Source: Roseateles asaccharophilus
GTDB taxonomy: Bacteria > Pseudomonadota > Gammaproteobacteria > Burkholderiales > Burkholderiaceae_C
NCBI RefSeq assembly: GCF_004362405.1
Contig: NZ_SNXE01000003.1
Span: forward strand, 411,304-475,303
Direction of reading: 5' to 3'
DNA length: 64,000 nt
A model generated the notes under the pieces. It was not told where the DNA came from. It did no database searches and was given only the letters and a program-made list of their open reading frames with translations. This document shows positions 50,065-59,432 of the stretch, one piece after another (position 1 is the first letter of the stretch; each line of letters opens with the position of its first letter). The position numbers and the translations under genes were made by a program.

Positions 50065-51618
50065 TCAGGCCTGCTGCAAGTCCGGCCAACGCGTCAGGCG
50101 TTCATAGAGCGAGGCCCGCGAGATCTGCAGCAGGCGCGCCGCGGCCACGCGATTGCCCTGGGTCATGCGCAGCGCGCGGGCAATGGCTTCGCGCTCGAGC
50201 TGGGCAATCTGATCGGGCAAGGGCTGCAGCGGGCGCTGCTGTTCGGCGACCGGTTCGGGCGTACAAGCCGGCAGCGCGGCCAGCGGCGCAGGCGCCGTGG
50301 GCTGGACCGCCCCGAAATGCTCGGCCAGCAGCAGCAGCTCATCGCTCATCAGGCTGACCTGCTCCAGGCGGTTGCGCAGCTCGCGGATATTTCCGGGCCA
50401 GGCCTGACGGGCCAGCCAGTCCAGGGCCTCCGGTGCCAGCTGGCGCTGCGGCATGCCGCTGCGCCGCGCAATGTCCTCCAGCAGGGCGTCGGCCAGGGCC
50501 TCCAGATCTTCCATGCGCTCGCGCAGGGCGGGCAGACGGATGGGCAGCACATTGAGCCGGTAGTAGAGGTCGGCGCGGAACTCGCCGCGCGCCACCATGG
50601 CGCCCAGATCACGGCTGGTGGCGGCGATGACCCGCACATCCACACGCCGCACCTCGTTGCTGCCCAAGGGCTCGAACTCCTGCTCCTGCAAGACCCGCAG
50701 CAGCTTGCTCTGCAGGGCCAGGGGCATGTCGCCGATCTCGTCCAGGAACAGGGTGCCGCCATCGGCCAGGGCGAACTTGCCCTCGCGCCCTCGCCGGTCG
50801 GCTCCGGTGTACGCGCCGGGCGCCACACCAAAGAACTCCGCCTCCAGCAAGGTATCCGGCACGGCGGCGATATTGATGCTGACCAGGGCCCGCTGCGCCC
50901 GGGCCGAGGCGGCGTGGATGCCGTGGGCCAGCAGCTCCTTGCCCGTGCCCGTCTCACCCAGCAGCAGCACGTTCGCGTCCGTCTGGGCCGCGCGCCGCGC
51001 CTGCCGCTTGACCTCCAGCGCCGCCGGGCTGGCGCCAATGAAGCTGGTAATGGTGTGTTTGGGTCGCCGGTTGCGCGCGGTCTCGGCGGCCAGCTGGCGG
51101 CGCGCCTCCTCCAGCTCCTGCTGCAGGCGTGCAAACTTCTGGATCAGCGGCTGCAGGGTCGGGCCGCTCGTGCCGCGTCCGCCCGGGGAAGGCTCGCTCT
51201 GAGGCTGGTCCAGCAGCACCAGGCCCAGGGCGCCGATCACCTCGCCCGCCTCATCGCGCAGCGGCAGGCGGCTGACCAAAAAGGTGCCGGCCTTGTTGCT
51301 GAGCAGGTCCACCAAAATCGGCCGGCCGGTATCGATCACCTCGGCCAGCAGGGTGCCCGGCACCACCTCCTCCACCTTGCGGCCCACGAAATCGGCATCG
51401 CTGTCAAAACCCAGGGCGGGCAAGAAGCGCTTGTAGCCCTCGCTGATCCAGACCACCCGGTGTTCCCGGTCCAGCACGAGCATGCCCTGGGCCGCCGCGG
51501 CCAGCTGTTCGAACAGCGTGTGGGCCGCCAGGCGCAGCACGCTCTGCGCATCCAGGCCCTGCGGCTGGACCGAGGAGATGGGCTGCAACGGGCTGAGTGC
51601 GTGCATGGCGAAGGACAT
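50065..51618 (-). CDS. Sigma-54-dependent Fis-family transcriptional activator with PAS domain
   Basis: A 517-residue regulator. An N-terminal PAS domain (about 35-140) and coiled linker (about 160-185) are followed by an AAA+ domain with Walker A GETGTGKE (221-228), the sigma-54 contact loop GAYTGA (268-273, allowed variant of GAFTGA) and Walker B FLDE (291-294). A Fis-type helix-turn-helix occupies about 475-515 ([21 protein letters not shown]). It lacks a receiver domain, so the PAS domain is probably the sensor. The ATG at 51618 gives a complete PAS; an ATG at 51606 is an alternative. Its position next to livK and a -24/-12 promoter make it the likely liv activator. Confidence 0.95.
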   Translation of the reverse strand: MSFAMHALSPLQPISSVQPQGLDAQSVLRLAAHTLFEQLAAAAQGMLVLDREHRVVWISEGYKRFLPALGFDSDADFVGRKVEEVVPGTLLAEVIDTGRPILVDLLSNKAGTFLVSRLPLRDEAGEVIGALGLVLLDQPQSEPSPGGRGTSGPTLQPLIQKFARLQQELEEARRQLAAETARNRRPKHTITSFIGASPAALEVKRQARRAAQTDANVLLLGETGTGKELLAHGIHAASARAQRALVSINIAAVPDTLLEAEFFGVAPGAYTGADRRGREGKFALADGGTLFLDEIGDMPLALQSKLLRVLQEQEFEPLGSNEVRRVDVRVIAATSRDLGAMVARGEFRADLYYRLNVLPIRLPALRERMEDLEALADALLEDIARRSGMPQRQLAPEALDWLARQAWPGNIRELRNRLEQVSLMSDELLLLAEHFGAVQPTAPAPLAALPACTPEPVAEQQRPLQPLPDQIAQLEREAIARALRMTQGNRVAAARLLQISRASLYERLTRWPDLQQA

Positions 51619-51755
51619 GGGGGACAAGAGGCCGGGCTGAATGTAGCAGCACCGTGGGCGGCAGCAAGCCGGGCTTGCGGGACAACCCCGATGCACAGGC
51701 CCTGCGCGCAGATGAACATGGCCGCCCCAGGAACAGAACCTACCGGAGACTGCCC

Positions 51756-52739
51756 ATGCACCGCCCATCCCGTCGTGCCGCCCTGGCCCTGCTGGCCGCC
51801 TGCGCCGCTTCCCTGCTCGGCGGCCAGGCCCTGGCCCAGGGCTGGCCGGCCAAGCCGGTGACCCTCATCGTGCCCTTCCCCGCGGGCGGCGGCACCGACG
51901 CCTTTGCCCGCCCGCTGACGGCCCAGCTCAGCAAGCAGACCGGCAAGCAGTTCATCATCGACAACAAGGGCGGTGCCGGCGGCACGGTGGGCGCCACCCT
52001 GGCGGCCAAGGCCGCGCCGGACGGCTACACCTTCTTTATGGGCGCGGTGCACCACGCCATCGCGCCCAGCATGTACCCCAAGCTGGAATACCGGCTGGAG
52101 GAAGACTTCGTGCCAGTGGCCCTGGTGGCCAGCGTGCCCCAGGTCATCGTGGTCAACCCGAGCAAGGTGCAGGCCACCGATCTGAAGAGCCTGCTGGAGT
52201 TCATCCGCAAGAACCCGGGCAAGCTGAACTACGGCTCGGCCGGCAACGGCACCTCCCACCACCTGGCCGGCGAACTCTTCAAGCTGCAGACCAAGACCTT
52301 CATCACCCACATTCCCTACCGCGGCGCCGGCCCGGCCCTGCAGGACCTGATCGCTGGCCAGGTGGATCTGATGTTCGACGGCCTGGGCTCCAGCGCCGGC
52401 CATATCAAGAGCGGCCGCATCAAGGCCATCGCGGTGGCCGCGGCCAAGCGCGCGCCCGGCTTCCCCGATCTGCCCACCAGCGTGGAAGGCGGCGTGCCCA
52501 GCTACCAGGTGGCCACCTGGTACGGGCTGTGGGCGCCCAAGGGCACGCCCAAGGACATCGTCAGCAGCCTGCAGGCCGAACTGAAGAAGGCCTATGCGGA
52601 AGAAGGCCTGCGCAACACCTGGAACGGCCTGGGCGCCGAAGTTCCCAATCTCTACGGCGAGGCCTTTGGCGGCTTCGTGAGCGCCGAGCTCAAGCGCTGG
52701 GCCGAGGTGGTAAAGAGCTCGGGGGCCAAGCTGGATTGA
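51756..52739 (+). CDS. Tripartite tricarboxylate transporter receptor (Bug/TctC family), malonate-gene linked
   Basis: A 327-residue periplasmic receptor with signal peptide (about 1-27, ending QALAQ) and the Bug opening WPAKPVTLIVPFPAGGGTD, followed by IIDNKGGAGGTVG and DGYTFFMG. It is divergent from the sigma-54 activator (137 bp between starts) and 16 bp upstream of matB, which suggests that the ligand is malonate or a related dicarboxylate. No TctA/TctB partners are present. The ATG at 51756 follows a CGGAG. Confidence 0.92.
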   Translation: MHRPSRRAALALLAACAASLLGGQALAQGWPAKPVTLIVPFPAGGGTDAFARPLTAQLSKQTGKQFIIDNKGGAGGTVGATLAAKAAPDGYTFFMGAVHHAIAPSMYPKLEYRLEEDFVPVALVASVPQVIVVNPSKVQATDLKSLLEFIRKNPGKLNYGSAGNGTSHHLAGELFKLQTKTFITHIPYRGAGPALQDLIAGQVDLMFDGLGSSAGHIKSGRIKAIAVAAAKRAPGFPDLPTSVEGGVPSYQVATWYGLWAPKGTPKDIVSSLQAELKKAYAEEGLRNTWNGLGAEVPNLYGEAFGGFVSAELKRWAEVVKSSGAKLD

Positions 52740-52755
52740 GGACAATCGCGACACC

Positions 52756-54291
52756 ATGAACGCAAACCTGTTCGCGGCCCTGCGCGCCGCCTTCCCCGCC
52801 GACCTGGACCGCCCCGCCATCGAATGCGCGGACGGCGAGCAGGCCGGCCTGGTCTACAGCTGGCGCGATATCGAACGCGCCACGGCCATGATGGCCAATC
52901 TGCTCGAATCCCTGGACCTGCCCGCCGGCAGCCGGGTGGCGGTGCAGACCGAAAAGAGCGTCGAGGCCCTGATGCTCTATCTGGCCGTGCTGCGCGCGGG
53001 CTATGTCTATCTGCCGCTGAACACCGCCTACCAGGCGGCCGAGATCGAGTACTTCATTGGCAACGCCGAGCCGGCCGTGGTGGTCTGTGCGGGCAGGAAT
53101 TTCGGCTGGGTCAGCAAGCTGGCCTTCCAGGCCGGCACCCAGTATGTGTTCACGCTCAACGAGGACCGCACGGGCACCCTGCTGGACCGCGCCAGCGCCA
53201 TGAGCGACCAGCACGAGATCGCGCACAAGACGGCCGACGAGCTGGCCGCCATCCTCTACACCAGCGGCACCACGGGGCGCAGCAAGGGCGCCATGCTGAG
53301 CCACGGCAATATGCTCAGCAATGCCCGCACGCTCCAGGACTACTGGGGCTGGCAGGCGGATGATGTGCTGATCCACGCCCTGCCCATCTTCCATGTGCAC
53401 GGGCTTTTTGTGGCCTCGCACGGCGCCCTGCTCAACGGCAGCAAGATGATCTGGTTCGCCAGGTTCGACCCCAGGGCCACGATCGCGCGCTTTGGCGAGG
53501 CCACCATCTTCATGGGCGTGCCCACCCTCTATGTGCGCATGCTGGCCGAGCCCACGCTCACGCCCGCGGCCTGCGCCCATATGCGGCTCTTCATCAGCGG
53601 CTCGGCGCCCCTGCTGATCGAGACCTTCCGCGACTGGCAGCAGCGCAGCGGCCACACCATCCTGGAGCGCTACGGCATGAGCGAGACCATCATGCTGACC
53701 TCCAACCCCTACCGTGCCGAGGATGGCGAGCGCCGGGGCGGCACCGTGGGCTTCGCCCTGCCCGGCGTGGGCGTGCGCGTGCAGGACGATGCGGGCGCGC
53801 CCTGCCCCGTGGGCGAGATCGGCCACATCCAGGTGCGCGGCCCCAATGTGTTTGCCGGCTACTGGCGCATGCCCGAGAAGACCCGCGAGGAGTTCACCGC
53901 CGACGGCTGGTTCAAGACCGGCGATGTGGGCCAGTGCGATGCGCGCGGCTACTTCACCATCGTGGGCCGCAGCAAGGACCTGATCATCTCCGGCGGCTAC
54001 AACGTCTACCCGGCCGAGATCGAGGGCTTCATCAACGAGATGCCGGGCGTGGCCGAATCGGCCGTGGTCGGCGTGCCCCACCCCGACTTTGGCGAGGCCG
54101 TGGTGGCGGTGCTGGTGCCCAAGCCCGGCGCGGCGCTGGACGGCGCGGCCGTCGTGGCCGCACTCAAGAGCCGCATCGCCAACTTCAAGGTGCCCAAGAA
54201 GGCCTTTGTGGTCGAGGCCCTGCCGCGCAACACCATGGGCAAGGTGCAGAAGAATCTGCTGCGCGAGCAGCACAAGGCGCTGTTCGCATGA
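52756..54291 (+). CDS. matB: Malonyl-CoA synthetase MatB
   Basis: A 511-residue acyl-adenylate ligase that makes malonyl-CoA from malonate, ATP and CoA. The P-loop ILYTSGTTGRSKGAML, the YGMSET segment, the TGDVG hinge with GRSKDLIISGGYNVYP and the final catalytic lysine region RNTMGKVQKN are intact. The MNANLF opening, QTEKSVEALMLYLA and HALPIFHVHGLFV match characterised Rhodopseudomonas MatB closely, which makes this a firm call within the superfamily. The malonyl-CoA decarboxylase gene (matA) is absent nearby, so malonyl-CoA may feed fatty acid or polyketide synthesis. Overlaps the next gene by four bases. Confidence 0.88.
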   Translation: MNANLFAALRAAFPADLDRPAIECADGEQAGLVYSWRDIERATAMMANLLESLDLPAGSRVAVQTEKSVEALMLYLAVLRAGYVYLPLNTAYQAAEIEYFIGNAEPAVVVCAGRNFGWVSKLAFQAGTQYVFTLNEDRTGTLLDRASAMSDQHEIAHKTADELAAILYTSGTTGRSKGAMLSHGNMLSNARTLQDYWGWQADDVLIHALPIFHVHGLFVASHGALLNGSKMIWFARFDPRATIARFGEATIFMGVPTLYVRMLAEPTLTPAACAHMRLFISGSAPLLIETFRDWQQRSGHTILERYGMSETIMLTSNPYRAEDGERRGGTVGFALPGVGVRVQDDAGAPCPVGEIGHIQVRGPNVFAGYWRMPEKTREEFTADGWFKTGDVGQCDARGYFTIVGRSKDLIISGGYNVYPAEIEGFINEMPGVAESAVVGVPHPDFGEAVVAVLVPKPGAALDGAAVVAALKSRIANFKVPKKAFVVEALPRNTMGKVQKNLLREQHKALFA

Positions 54292-54518
54292 GCCTGCCCG
54301 GGTCCTGCTTGCCCGAGAACGCCCGCTGCCCTCGCTGCGGTGGCGACTTCCACTGCGGCGCGAGCGAGGGCTTGTGCGACTGTTTCGAGCTGCGCCTGGA
54401 TGAGCCCCTGCGCCAGGAACTGGCCCGGCGCTACAGCGGCTGCCTGTGCATGGCCTGCCTGCGGGAGCTGGCACAGCCCACAAGGCCGGCCAAGCTGCCG
54501 AATTCCACACCCCCTTAG
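54288..54518 (+). CDS. Cysteine-rich CWC family protein
   Basis: A 76-residue cytoplasmic protein. It has eight cysteines in the CWC pattern: CPRCGGDFHCG, then CDCF and CLCMACL, with a helix LDEPLRQELARRY between. This matches the small Cysteine-rich CWC family (PF14375), a probable zinc-binding protein of unknown function that is widespread in Proteobacteria. Its ATG overlaps the matB stop (ATGA), so it is translated from the same message. Confidence 0.85.
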   Translation: MSLPGSCLPENARCPRCGGDFHCGASEGLCDCFELRLDEPLRQELARRYSGCLCMACLRELAQPTRPAKLPNSTPP

Positions 54519-54605
54519 GTAGGAAGCGCAGGGCGAAAGCCGGCTGTCTGTGGGTTTTTACCAACCCCGACATCAATCGTGCGATGCCCAGCAGACACAA
54601 TGCGC

Positions 54606-54634
54606 AGCGCCTCCCCGGTGGGAGGCGCTTTTTT
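54606..54634 (+). terminator. Intrinsic terminator downstream of matB-CWC operon
   Basis: AGCGCCTCCC (54606-54615) and GGGAGGCGCT (54620-54629) form a 10-bp stem with a CGGT loop, followed by six T residues (54629-54634). It ends 47 bp before the next gene's ATG and 33 bp before its Shine-Dalgarno. Confidence 0.9.
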
Positions 54635-54681
54635 CTCTCCCTCTAGCAGTTGACTAGAAGAAATCTAAGGAGGATTTATCC

Positions 54682-55182
54682 ATGAAGAAGATCATCGCCC
54701 TGGCCGCCATCGCCGCCCTGTCCACCGTCGCCCAGGCTGACGGCTTCTACATCGGTGGCGATGTGGGCAAGAGCCGCATCAGCGACGAAGGCCTGAAGTT
54801 CAAGGGCACCAGCTACGCCCTGTTCGGCGGCTACAACTTCAGCGACAACGTCGCTGTGGAACTGGGCTACCGCAACCTGGGCAAGGACACCATCACGATC
54901 CGGAACGTGCCCTTCACCCTCAAGGGCAACGCCCTGCAAGTGTCGGCCGTGCTGTCGGCACCGCTGGGCAGCGACTTCAGCGTCTTCGGCCGCCTGGGCG
55001 TGAACCGCCTGGAAGGCAAGCTCACATTCCCCGGCGGCGCCGAGAAGGAAACCCTCACCAGGGCCCTGATCGGCTTCGGCGCCCGTTACGCGATCAGCAA
55101 GGAATTCGGCCTGCGCGCCGAGTTCCAAAAGGCGGCCAGCGACACCCAGGTCTTCACCTTCGGCGCCGACTACCGCTTCTAA
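54682..55182 (+). CDS. Small outer-membrane beta-barrel protein (OmpA-like/OmpW-like N-domain)
   Basis: A 166-residue protein with a short signal peptide (MKKIIALAAIAALSTVAQA) and an eight-stranded barrel pattern: GFYIGGDVGKS at the start, repeated strands ending in aromatic residues (YALFGGYNF, VAVELGYRNLG) and a final FTFGADYRF ending in Phe, a BAM-recognition feature. No peptidoglycan-binding domain follows. A strong AGGAGG (54668-54673) lies eight bases before the ATG. Family opm25-type porin-like barrels of this size are often induced in stress; the role here is unknown. Confidence 0.85.
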   Translation: MKKIIALAAIAALSTVAQADGFYIGGDVGKSRISDEGLKFKGTSYALFGGYNFSDNVAVELGYRNLGKDTITIRNVPFTLKGNALQVSAVLSAPLGSDFSVFGRLGVNRLEGKLTFPGGAEKETLTRALIGFGARYAISKEFGLRAEFQKAASDTQVFTFGADYRF

Positions 55183-55236
55183 ACCGGCCCATCCCGCTGA
55201 CCGGCCTCGACAGGACCGGCAGCGGCGCCACTCCGG

Positions 55237-55281
55237 CAGCCCAGCCCGCGATCAACGCCGCGGCCTGGGCTGTTTCTTTTT
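55237..55281 (+). terminator. Intrinsic terminator after the beta-barrel gene
   Basis: CAGCCCAG (55237-55244) pairs with CTGGGCTG (55265-55272), with an inner CCGCG/CGCGG stem, and TTTCTTTTT follows (55273-55281). It ends 40 bp before the diguanylate cyclase start. Confidence 0.85.
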
Positions 55282-55321
55282 GCACGATTACCGCCCCGAT
55301 ACCGAGGGCAAAATCGGGGCT

Positions 55322-57946
55322 ATGGCGCAAGAAGTCGGCCAAGAACACCAGCCATCCACCAGCTCCAGGGCCTGGCGCCCCCATCTGCGCCTGCAAGATG
55401 CCGGGCGCTACATCGCCCTGGGCCTGAGCCTGCTGATGATGTGGGGCGTGGTGGCTTGGTTTGTACTCGTCTACCCGCAGCGCCTGCTGGATGACCAAAG
55501 GCGCGAGCTGGATGCCGCCGCCGTCACCGCCGCCACACAGCTGGAAAGCGTGCTGCGCGATGCCGAGAGCAATCTGCGCACCCTGGACCTCTGGCTGCTG
55601 ACGCGCGCGCCCGACGCCCCCCTGCGTGACGCCTCCCTGGCCCAGCTGGCCGAAACCCTGCGCAGCAGCTCGCGCGAGATCGTCGACGTGATGGTGGGGG
55701 ATGAGCAGGGACGCTTTTACCGTCTGCCCACGCTGGACGCGCAGTCCTTTGTGCAACTGCCGCCCGCACAGCTCGGCGCGCTGCGCGAGCGTGCCCATGC
55801 CGACCATGTGCTGCAGATCGGTGAGCCACTGCGACTGCAGCCCGGCGCGCCGCTCAAGCTGCCTTTGTTCATGCGCATGAGCGCCCACCAAGGCGAGCTG
55901 GGGCTGCTCCTGGCCGTGATCGATCACGACCGCCTCGTCAGCCTGCTCAAGCCCTATGCCCGCGGTGAGCTGGGGGCCCTGGGCCTGCTGCGCAGCGATG
56001 GCCTGGGTCTGCTGCGCTATCCCATGCTGGAGGGCTATATCGGCCGCAGCATGTACGACACCGTGCCCGGCAGCCGCGAGCGCCTGAGCGGCGCGCACGG
56101 CAGTTTTGTATCGCGTGGCGGCGCCTCCGATGGCCTGGAACGCCGGGTCAGCTTTCGCAGCCTGGATGACTACGGCCTCAAGCTGCTGCTGGCCCAGGGC
56201 CGCGACGCCGCCCAGATCCAGCATCGGCAGCACAGCCAGCTGCTTTTTTTTGCCAGCCTGCTGATCACCTTGCTGGCCGTGGTGATCACGGTGATGCTGG
56301 ACCGGCTGCAGCGCCAGGCCAGGGACCGCGAGGCCATGCTGGCCGCCATGAGCGATGCCCTGCCCCTGGGGCTGTTTCGCTGCGACGCCAGCGGCGCCCT
56401 GCGCTACGCCAACGAGAGCTACCGTCGCCTGCACGACATCCAGGGAGCACTGCAGGGCTGGGACTGGCTGAAGCTCGTGCCCGAGGCGCAACGCGAGGGC
56501 GTGCGCCAGCGCTGGCAGGCCCGCATGAGCCAGCGCGAATGCGACAGCCTCAGCGCCCGCGTGCTGCTGCCGGACGGGCAACGTCGCCGCTTTCAGATCC
56601 ACACCGCGCCCCTGATCGTCGGCGGTCGGCAGGACGGCGTGGTGGGCACGGTGGAGGACGTGACCGAGCGCGAGCTGCAGCAGGAGGCCCAGCTCACCCT
56701 GCACGCCATCTTCGAACAGACGCCCGACTGCATCGCCCAGTTCGATGCACGCGGTCGCATGGTCTATCTCAATCCGGCGGGCCGCTTGCGCCTGGGCCTG
56801 GAAGCCCAGGCCGTCCTGCCCGAGCATGACTACCGCAGCTTCCTGCCCGACCCCGAGAAGCGGGCCCGCGATTTCCTCGCCGCCCTGCCCGAGCAGGCTA
56901 TGGCCCAGGGCCACTGGCAGGGGCGCAGCACGGTGCTGGACCATGAGGGTCAGCTCGTGCCGGTGTCCTGCACGGTGCTGGTCCATCGGGACGCCCGCCA
57001 GCAGGTGCGCATGGTCTCGGTGCTGCTGCGCGATGTCTCCGAGCAGGTTCTGGCCCAGCAGGAGCGCGAACGCAGCGAGGCCACCCTCAAGGCCGTGGCC
57101 GAAGAGGTGCCGCTGATGATTGCGGTGCTGGACCGCCAGCAACGCCTCTTGTTCTGCAACCGGGCCTACGAGCAGCAGTTCAATATGCAGCGCGAGGACT
57201 GGATCGGACGCTCGGTGCAGGAGATGCTGGGCCCCGAGGAGTATGAACGGGCCCTGCCCCAGATCGAGGCGGCCCTGGCCGGCCAGACTCTCACGCTGGA
57301 ACGCAGTGCCGACTTTCAGCAGCGCCGTCTGCTGCAGGTGCGCTACGCCCCCTTGCAGCTCGACGACGGACAGATCGCCGGCATGGTCTGGGTGGCACGC
57401 GACATCACCGAAGAAAGGGCCGAGCAGGCCCGTTTGCTGGACGCCTCGCAGACCGACCCTCTGACCCAGCTGCTGAACCGGGCGGGCTTTGAGCAGCGCG
57501 CCCTCGACGCCCTGGAGCGCGCCCGCCAGCGCCAGCGTCTGTGCTGCCTGATCTATATGGATCTGGACCGCTTCAAGGCGGTGAACGATCTGCACGGCCA
57601 CCCCGTGGGCGACGCCCTGCTGCAGGCCGTGGCCGGGCGGCTGCGCCATGTACTGCGCCAGCAGGATCTGGTGGCGCGCCTGGGCGGGGATGAGTTCGCC
57701 GTGCTGCTGCCCGAGATTCCCAGCGTGGCCAATGCCGAATCCGTGGCCGCCAAGCTGCTGCAGGCCGTGGCGCGCCCCTATCTGATCGACACCCTGAGCC
57801 TGGACATTGGCGTGAGCCTGGGCTTTTGCGTGTGCGCCGGCCCCAGCGCCGACCTGGCCCGCATGGTGACGCAGGCCGATGCCTGGCTCTACGAGGCCAA
57901 GCGCGCCGGCCGCGGCCGCTACCGCGGCGGGCTCATGGAGGGCTGA
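55322..57946 (+). CDS. Membrane diguanylate cyclase with Cache, three PAS domains and GGDEF
   Basis: An 874-residue sensor enzyme making c-di-GMP from GTP. Residue order: cytoplasmic Gln/Ser-rich tail, membrane helix about 30-51, periplasmic Cache domain to about 300, second helix about 305-325, then PAS domains near 335-455, 465-585 and 590-715, and a GGDEF domain from about 715. The catalytic GGDEF is intact at 788-792, with the product-inhibition I-site RQQD at 779-782. The ATG at 55322 begins the conserved N-terminus. With the HD-GYP enzyme at 37.5 kb it gives the strain both arms of c-di-GMP control. The 3' end overlaps the next, convergent gene by 28 bp. Confidence 0.95.
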   Translation: MAQEVGQEHQPSTSSRAWRPHLRLQDAGRYIALGLSLLMMWGVVAWFVLVYPQRLLDDQRRELDAAAVTAATQLESVLRDAESNLRTLDLWLLTRAPDAPLRDASLAQLAETLRSSSREIVDVMVGDEQGRFYRLPTLDAQSFVQLPPAQLGALRERAHADHVLQIGEPLRLQPGAPLKLPLFMRMSAHQGELGLLLAVIDHDRLVSLLKPYARGELGALGLLRSDGLGLLRYPMLEGYIGRSMYDTVPGSRERLSGAHGSFVSRGGASDGLERRVSFRSLDDYGLKLLLAQGRDAAQIQHRQHSQLLFFASLLITLLAVVITVMLDRLQRQARDREAMLAAMSDALPLGLFRCDASGALRYANESYRRLHDIQGALQGWDWLKLVPEAQREGVRQRWQARMSQRECDSLSARVLLPDGQRRRFQIHTAPLIVGGRQDGVVGTVEDVTERELQQEAQLTLHAIFEQTPDCIAQFDARGRMVYLNPAGRLRLGLEAQAVLPEHDYRSFLPDPEKRARDFLAALPEQAMAQGHWQGRSTVLDHEGQLVPVSCTVLVHRDARQQVRMVSVLLRDVSEQVLAQQERERSEATLKAVAEEVPLMIAVLDRQQRLLFCNRAYEQQFNMQREDWIGRSVQEMLGPEEYERALPQIEAALAGQTLTLERSADFQQRRLLQVRYAPLQLDDGQIAGMVWVARDITEERAEQARLLDASQTDPLTQLLNRAGFEQRALDALERARQRQRLCCLIYMDLDRFKAVNDLHGHPVGDALLQAVAGRLRHVLRQQDLVARLGGDEFAVLLPEIPSVANAESVAAKLLQAVARPYLIDTLSLDIGVSLGFCVCAGPSADLARMVTQADAWLYEAKRAGRGRYRGGLMEG

Positions 57947-58485
57947 TCGGGCGCACAGCGGCTGCCCGGCTCTTTGCGAGCCGGCGCTCCGTCCCCCGAA
58001 CGCAGTCGCAGCAGGGACAGCTGGAGCACTCGGGCATCGGTGCTCGCGCGGTGACGCCGCAGCTGCTGCTCCTGCCGCACCGTCTGGGTCAGCTCATGCC
58101 ACTGCGCGGCCTCCGCATCGGACAGCAGCACGCGGATGTCCTGCAGGCGGAAGGCCGGCTGCAGCTCGGCCGCGTCAAACAGCCGGCCGAGCCAGCTGTA
58201 GTCATGGCCCCAGCCGTCGCAGTACACGATCTGGCCAGCCAGGCGCTGGTTGAGCTCGGCCGCCACCCACAGCGGCGAGCGCCCCTTGCTGTACAGGATC
58301 TCGCGGCTGATGCCGTGCAGGGCCTCGGCCTTGGCATCCCAGTGCCGCCACTCGGGCAGGGGCTGGATCAGGCTGCAGAAGGGACCGCCGCTCGGGGCCA
58401 CAAAGCCCACCTCGATGGGATAGCTGCCCGCACCAAAGCCCGAGGCCTCGATGTCCATGACGGCGGGGGCTTCCATCAGATCCAT
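57919..58485 (-). CDS. DnaQ-type 3'-5' exonuclease family protein
   Basis: A 188-residue protein with a DEDD exonuclease start (VMDIEASGFGAGSYPIEVGFV, the first Asp-Glu pair), a WRHWDAKAEALHGISREIL segment, the YCDGWGHDYSWL stretch with further Asp, and a late RHRASTDARVLQL motif (with the general-base His and the final Asp), as in the DEDDh class. It would remove nucleotides from 3' ends in DNA or RNA. The ATG at 58485 is used because it gives the family start; the frame is open further upstream. The last part is a short Pro-rich tail. Confidence 0.82.
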   Translation of the reverse strand: MDLMEAPAVMDIEASGFGAGSYPIEVGFVAPSGGPFCSLIQPLPEWRHWDAKAEALHGISREILYSKGRSPLWVAAELNQRLAGQIVYCDGWGHDYSWLGRLFDAAELQPAFRLQDIRVLLSDAEAAQWHELTQTVRQEQQLRRHRASTDARVLQLSLLRLRSGDGAPARKEPGSRCAPDQPSMSPPR

Positions 58486-58516
58486 GGTGCAGCGAGTGTA
58501 AGCCGCAGCGGCTGAC

Positions 58517-59374
58517 TTAGGGGCGCGCCAGCACCTCCCCCATGCGCAGGCGCTGACCCGTCTGCACGGCCAGCTCAAAGCCCGGTGGCAGGAAGACGAT
58601 GATGGTGGAGCCCTGCTGGAACCAGCCCAGTTCCTCGCCGCGGCGGGCCTCGCCCTGCGCCGGCAGCTCGTGTGGACCGGGATAGTCCACATGCAGCAGC
58701 AGGTTCAGGCAGTGCAGGCGCAGGCTGGCCACCAGGATGGCCGCCACCGCCACCAGGGCGATGGGCCGGCCATCGGGCAGGCGGGCGTGGATGGCGGCGC
58801 GCTCATTGCGGCAGAACAGGCGCTCCACCCGCTTGAGCGCGATGGGGTTCACATTCCAGGTGTCGCCCGCGATATGGGTCACATGCTCCAGGCTCAGATC
58901 GGCCGGGGCATGGAAGCGGTGGTACATGGACGAGGTCAGGCGCAGGGTCACGAACTGGCCCCCGCGGTAGGGGGCGGCACGGGCTGCATCGCCAAAGAGC
59001 TCGCCCACCGTGTAGGGAAAGCCCTTGGCCTGGAAGACCTGGCCCTGATGCTCCACCGCACCGCAGGCGCCCACGATGGCGTCGCAGGGGCTCAGGATGG
59101 CATCCGCTTCGGCCGCCAGGGGGCGGGCGCCGGGCTTGAGCTCGCGGATGAAGCAGTCCTGCAGGCTGCGAAAGCGCTGCTGGCGCGCCTCGCTGAGGTC
59201 CAGATCGGTGAACAGCCGCCAGACGGCGATGGAAAAGCGCGTCAGCAAGGGGCTTTCAATGCGGCTGTACCAGCCCACCAACCGGGTCAGGGTCAGACGC
59301 GGGATGCGGTTGGTCAGCAGGAAGTTTAGGTCTTCCTGCTGCAACAAGCGGTCACGCCAGAGTGCGAGCTTCAT
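58517..59374 (-). CDS. psd: Phosphatidylserine decarboxylase proenzyme
   Basis: A 285-residue membrane-associated enzyme forming phosphatidylethanolamine. The self-cleavage site is GST with Ser256 becoming the pyruvoyl group; the triad Asp98 (SPCDAIVG) and His155 (YHRFH) is present. The residue before GST is Gln instead of the usual Leu (QGST for LGST), a variation tolerated in some Burkholderiales. FIRELKPGARP near residues 75-85 is a typical family segment. The gene ends 31 bp from the exonuclease and diverges from the aminotransferase with 58 bp between starts. Confidence 0.93.
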   Translation of the reverse strand: MKLALWRDRLLQQEDLNFLLTNRIPRLTLTRLVGWYSRIESPLLTRFSIAVWRLFTDLDLSEARQQRFRSLQDCFIRELKPGARPLAAEADAILSPCDAIVGACGAVEHQGQVFQAKGFPYTVGELFGDAARAAPYRGGQFVTLRLTSSMYHRFHAPADLSLEHVTHIAGDTWNVNPIALKRVERLFCRNERAAIHARLPDGRPIALVAVAAILVASLRLHCLNLLLHVDYPGPHELPAQGEARRGEELGWFQQGSTIIVFLPPGFELAVQTGQRLRMGEVLARP

Positions 59375-59432
59375 CAGAGCGTCAAAGGCAGTGGTTACAG
59401 ATACGAGTCTGCTTTTCTTCTGTGACCGCCAT

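Noticed and set aside
51619..51755. Sigma-54 promoter for the second Bug receptor
   Set aside because: GGCAG and CTTGC occur but the spacing between GG and GC is too long (17 instead of 12 bases).
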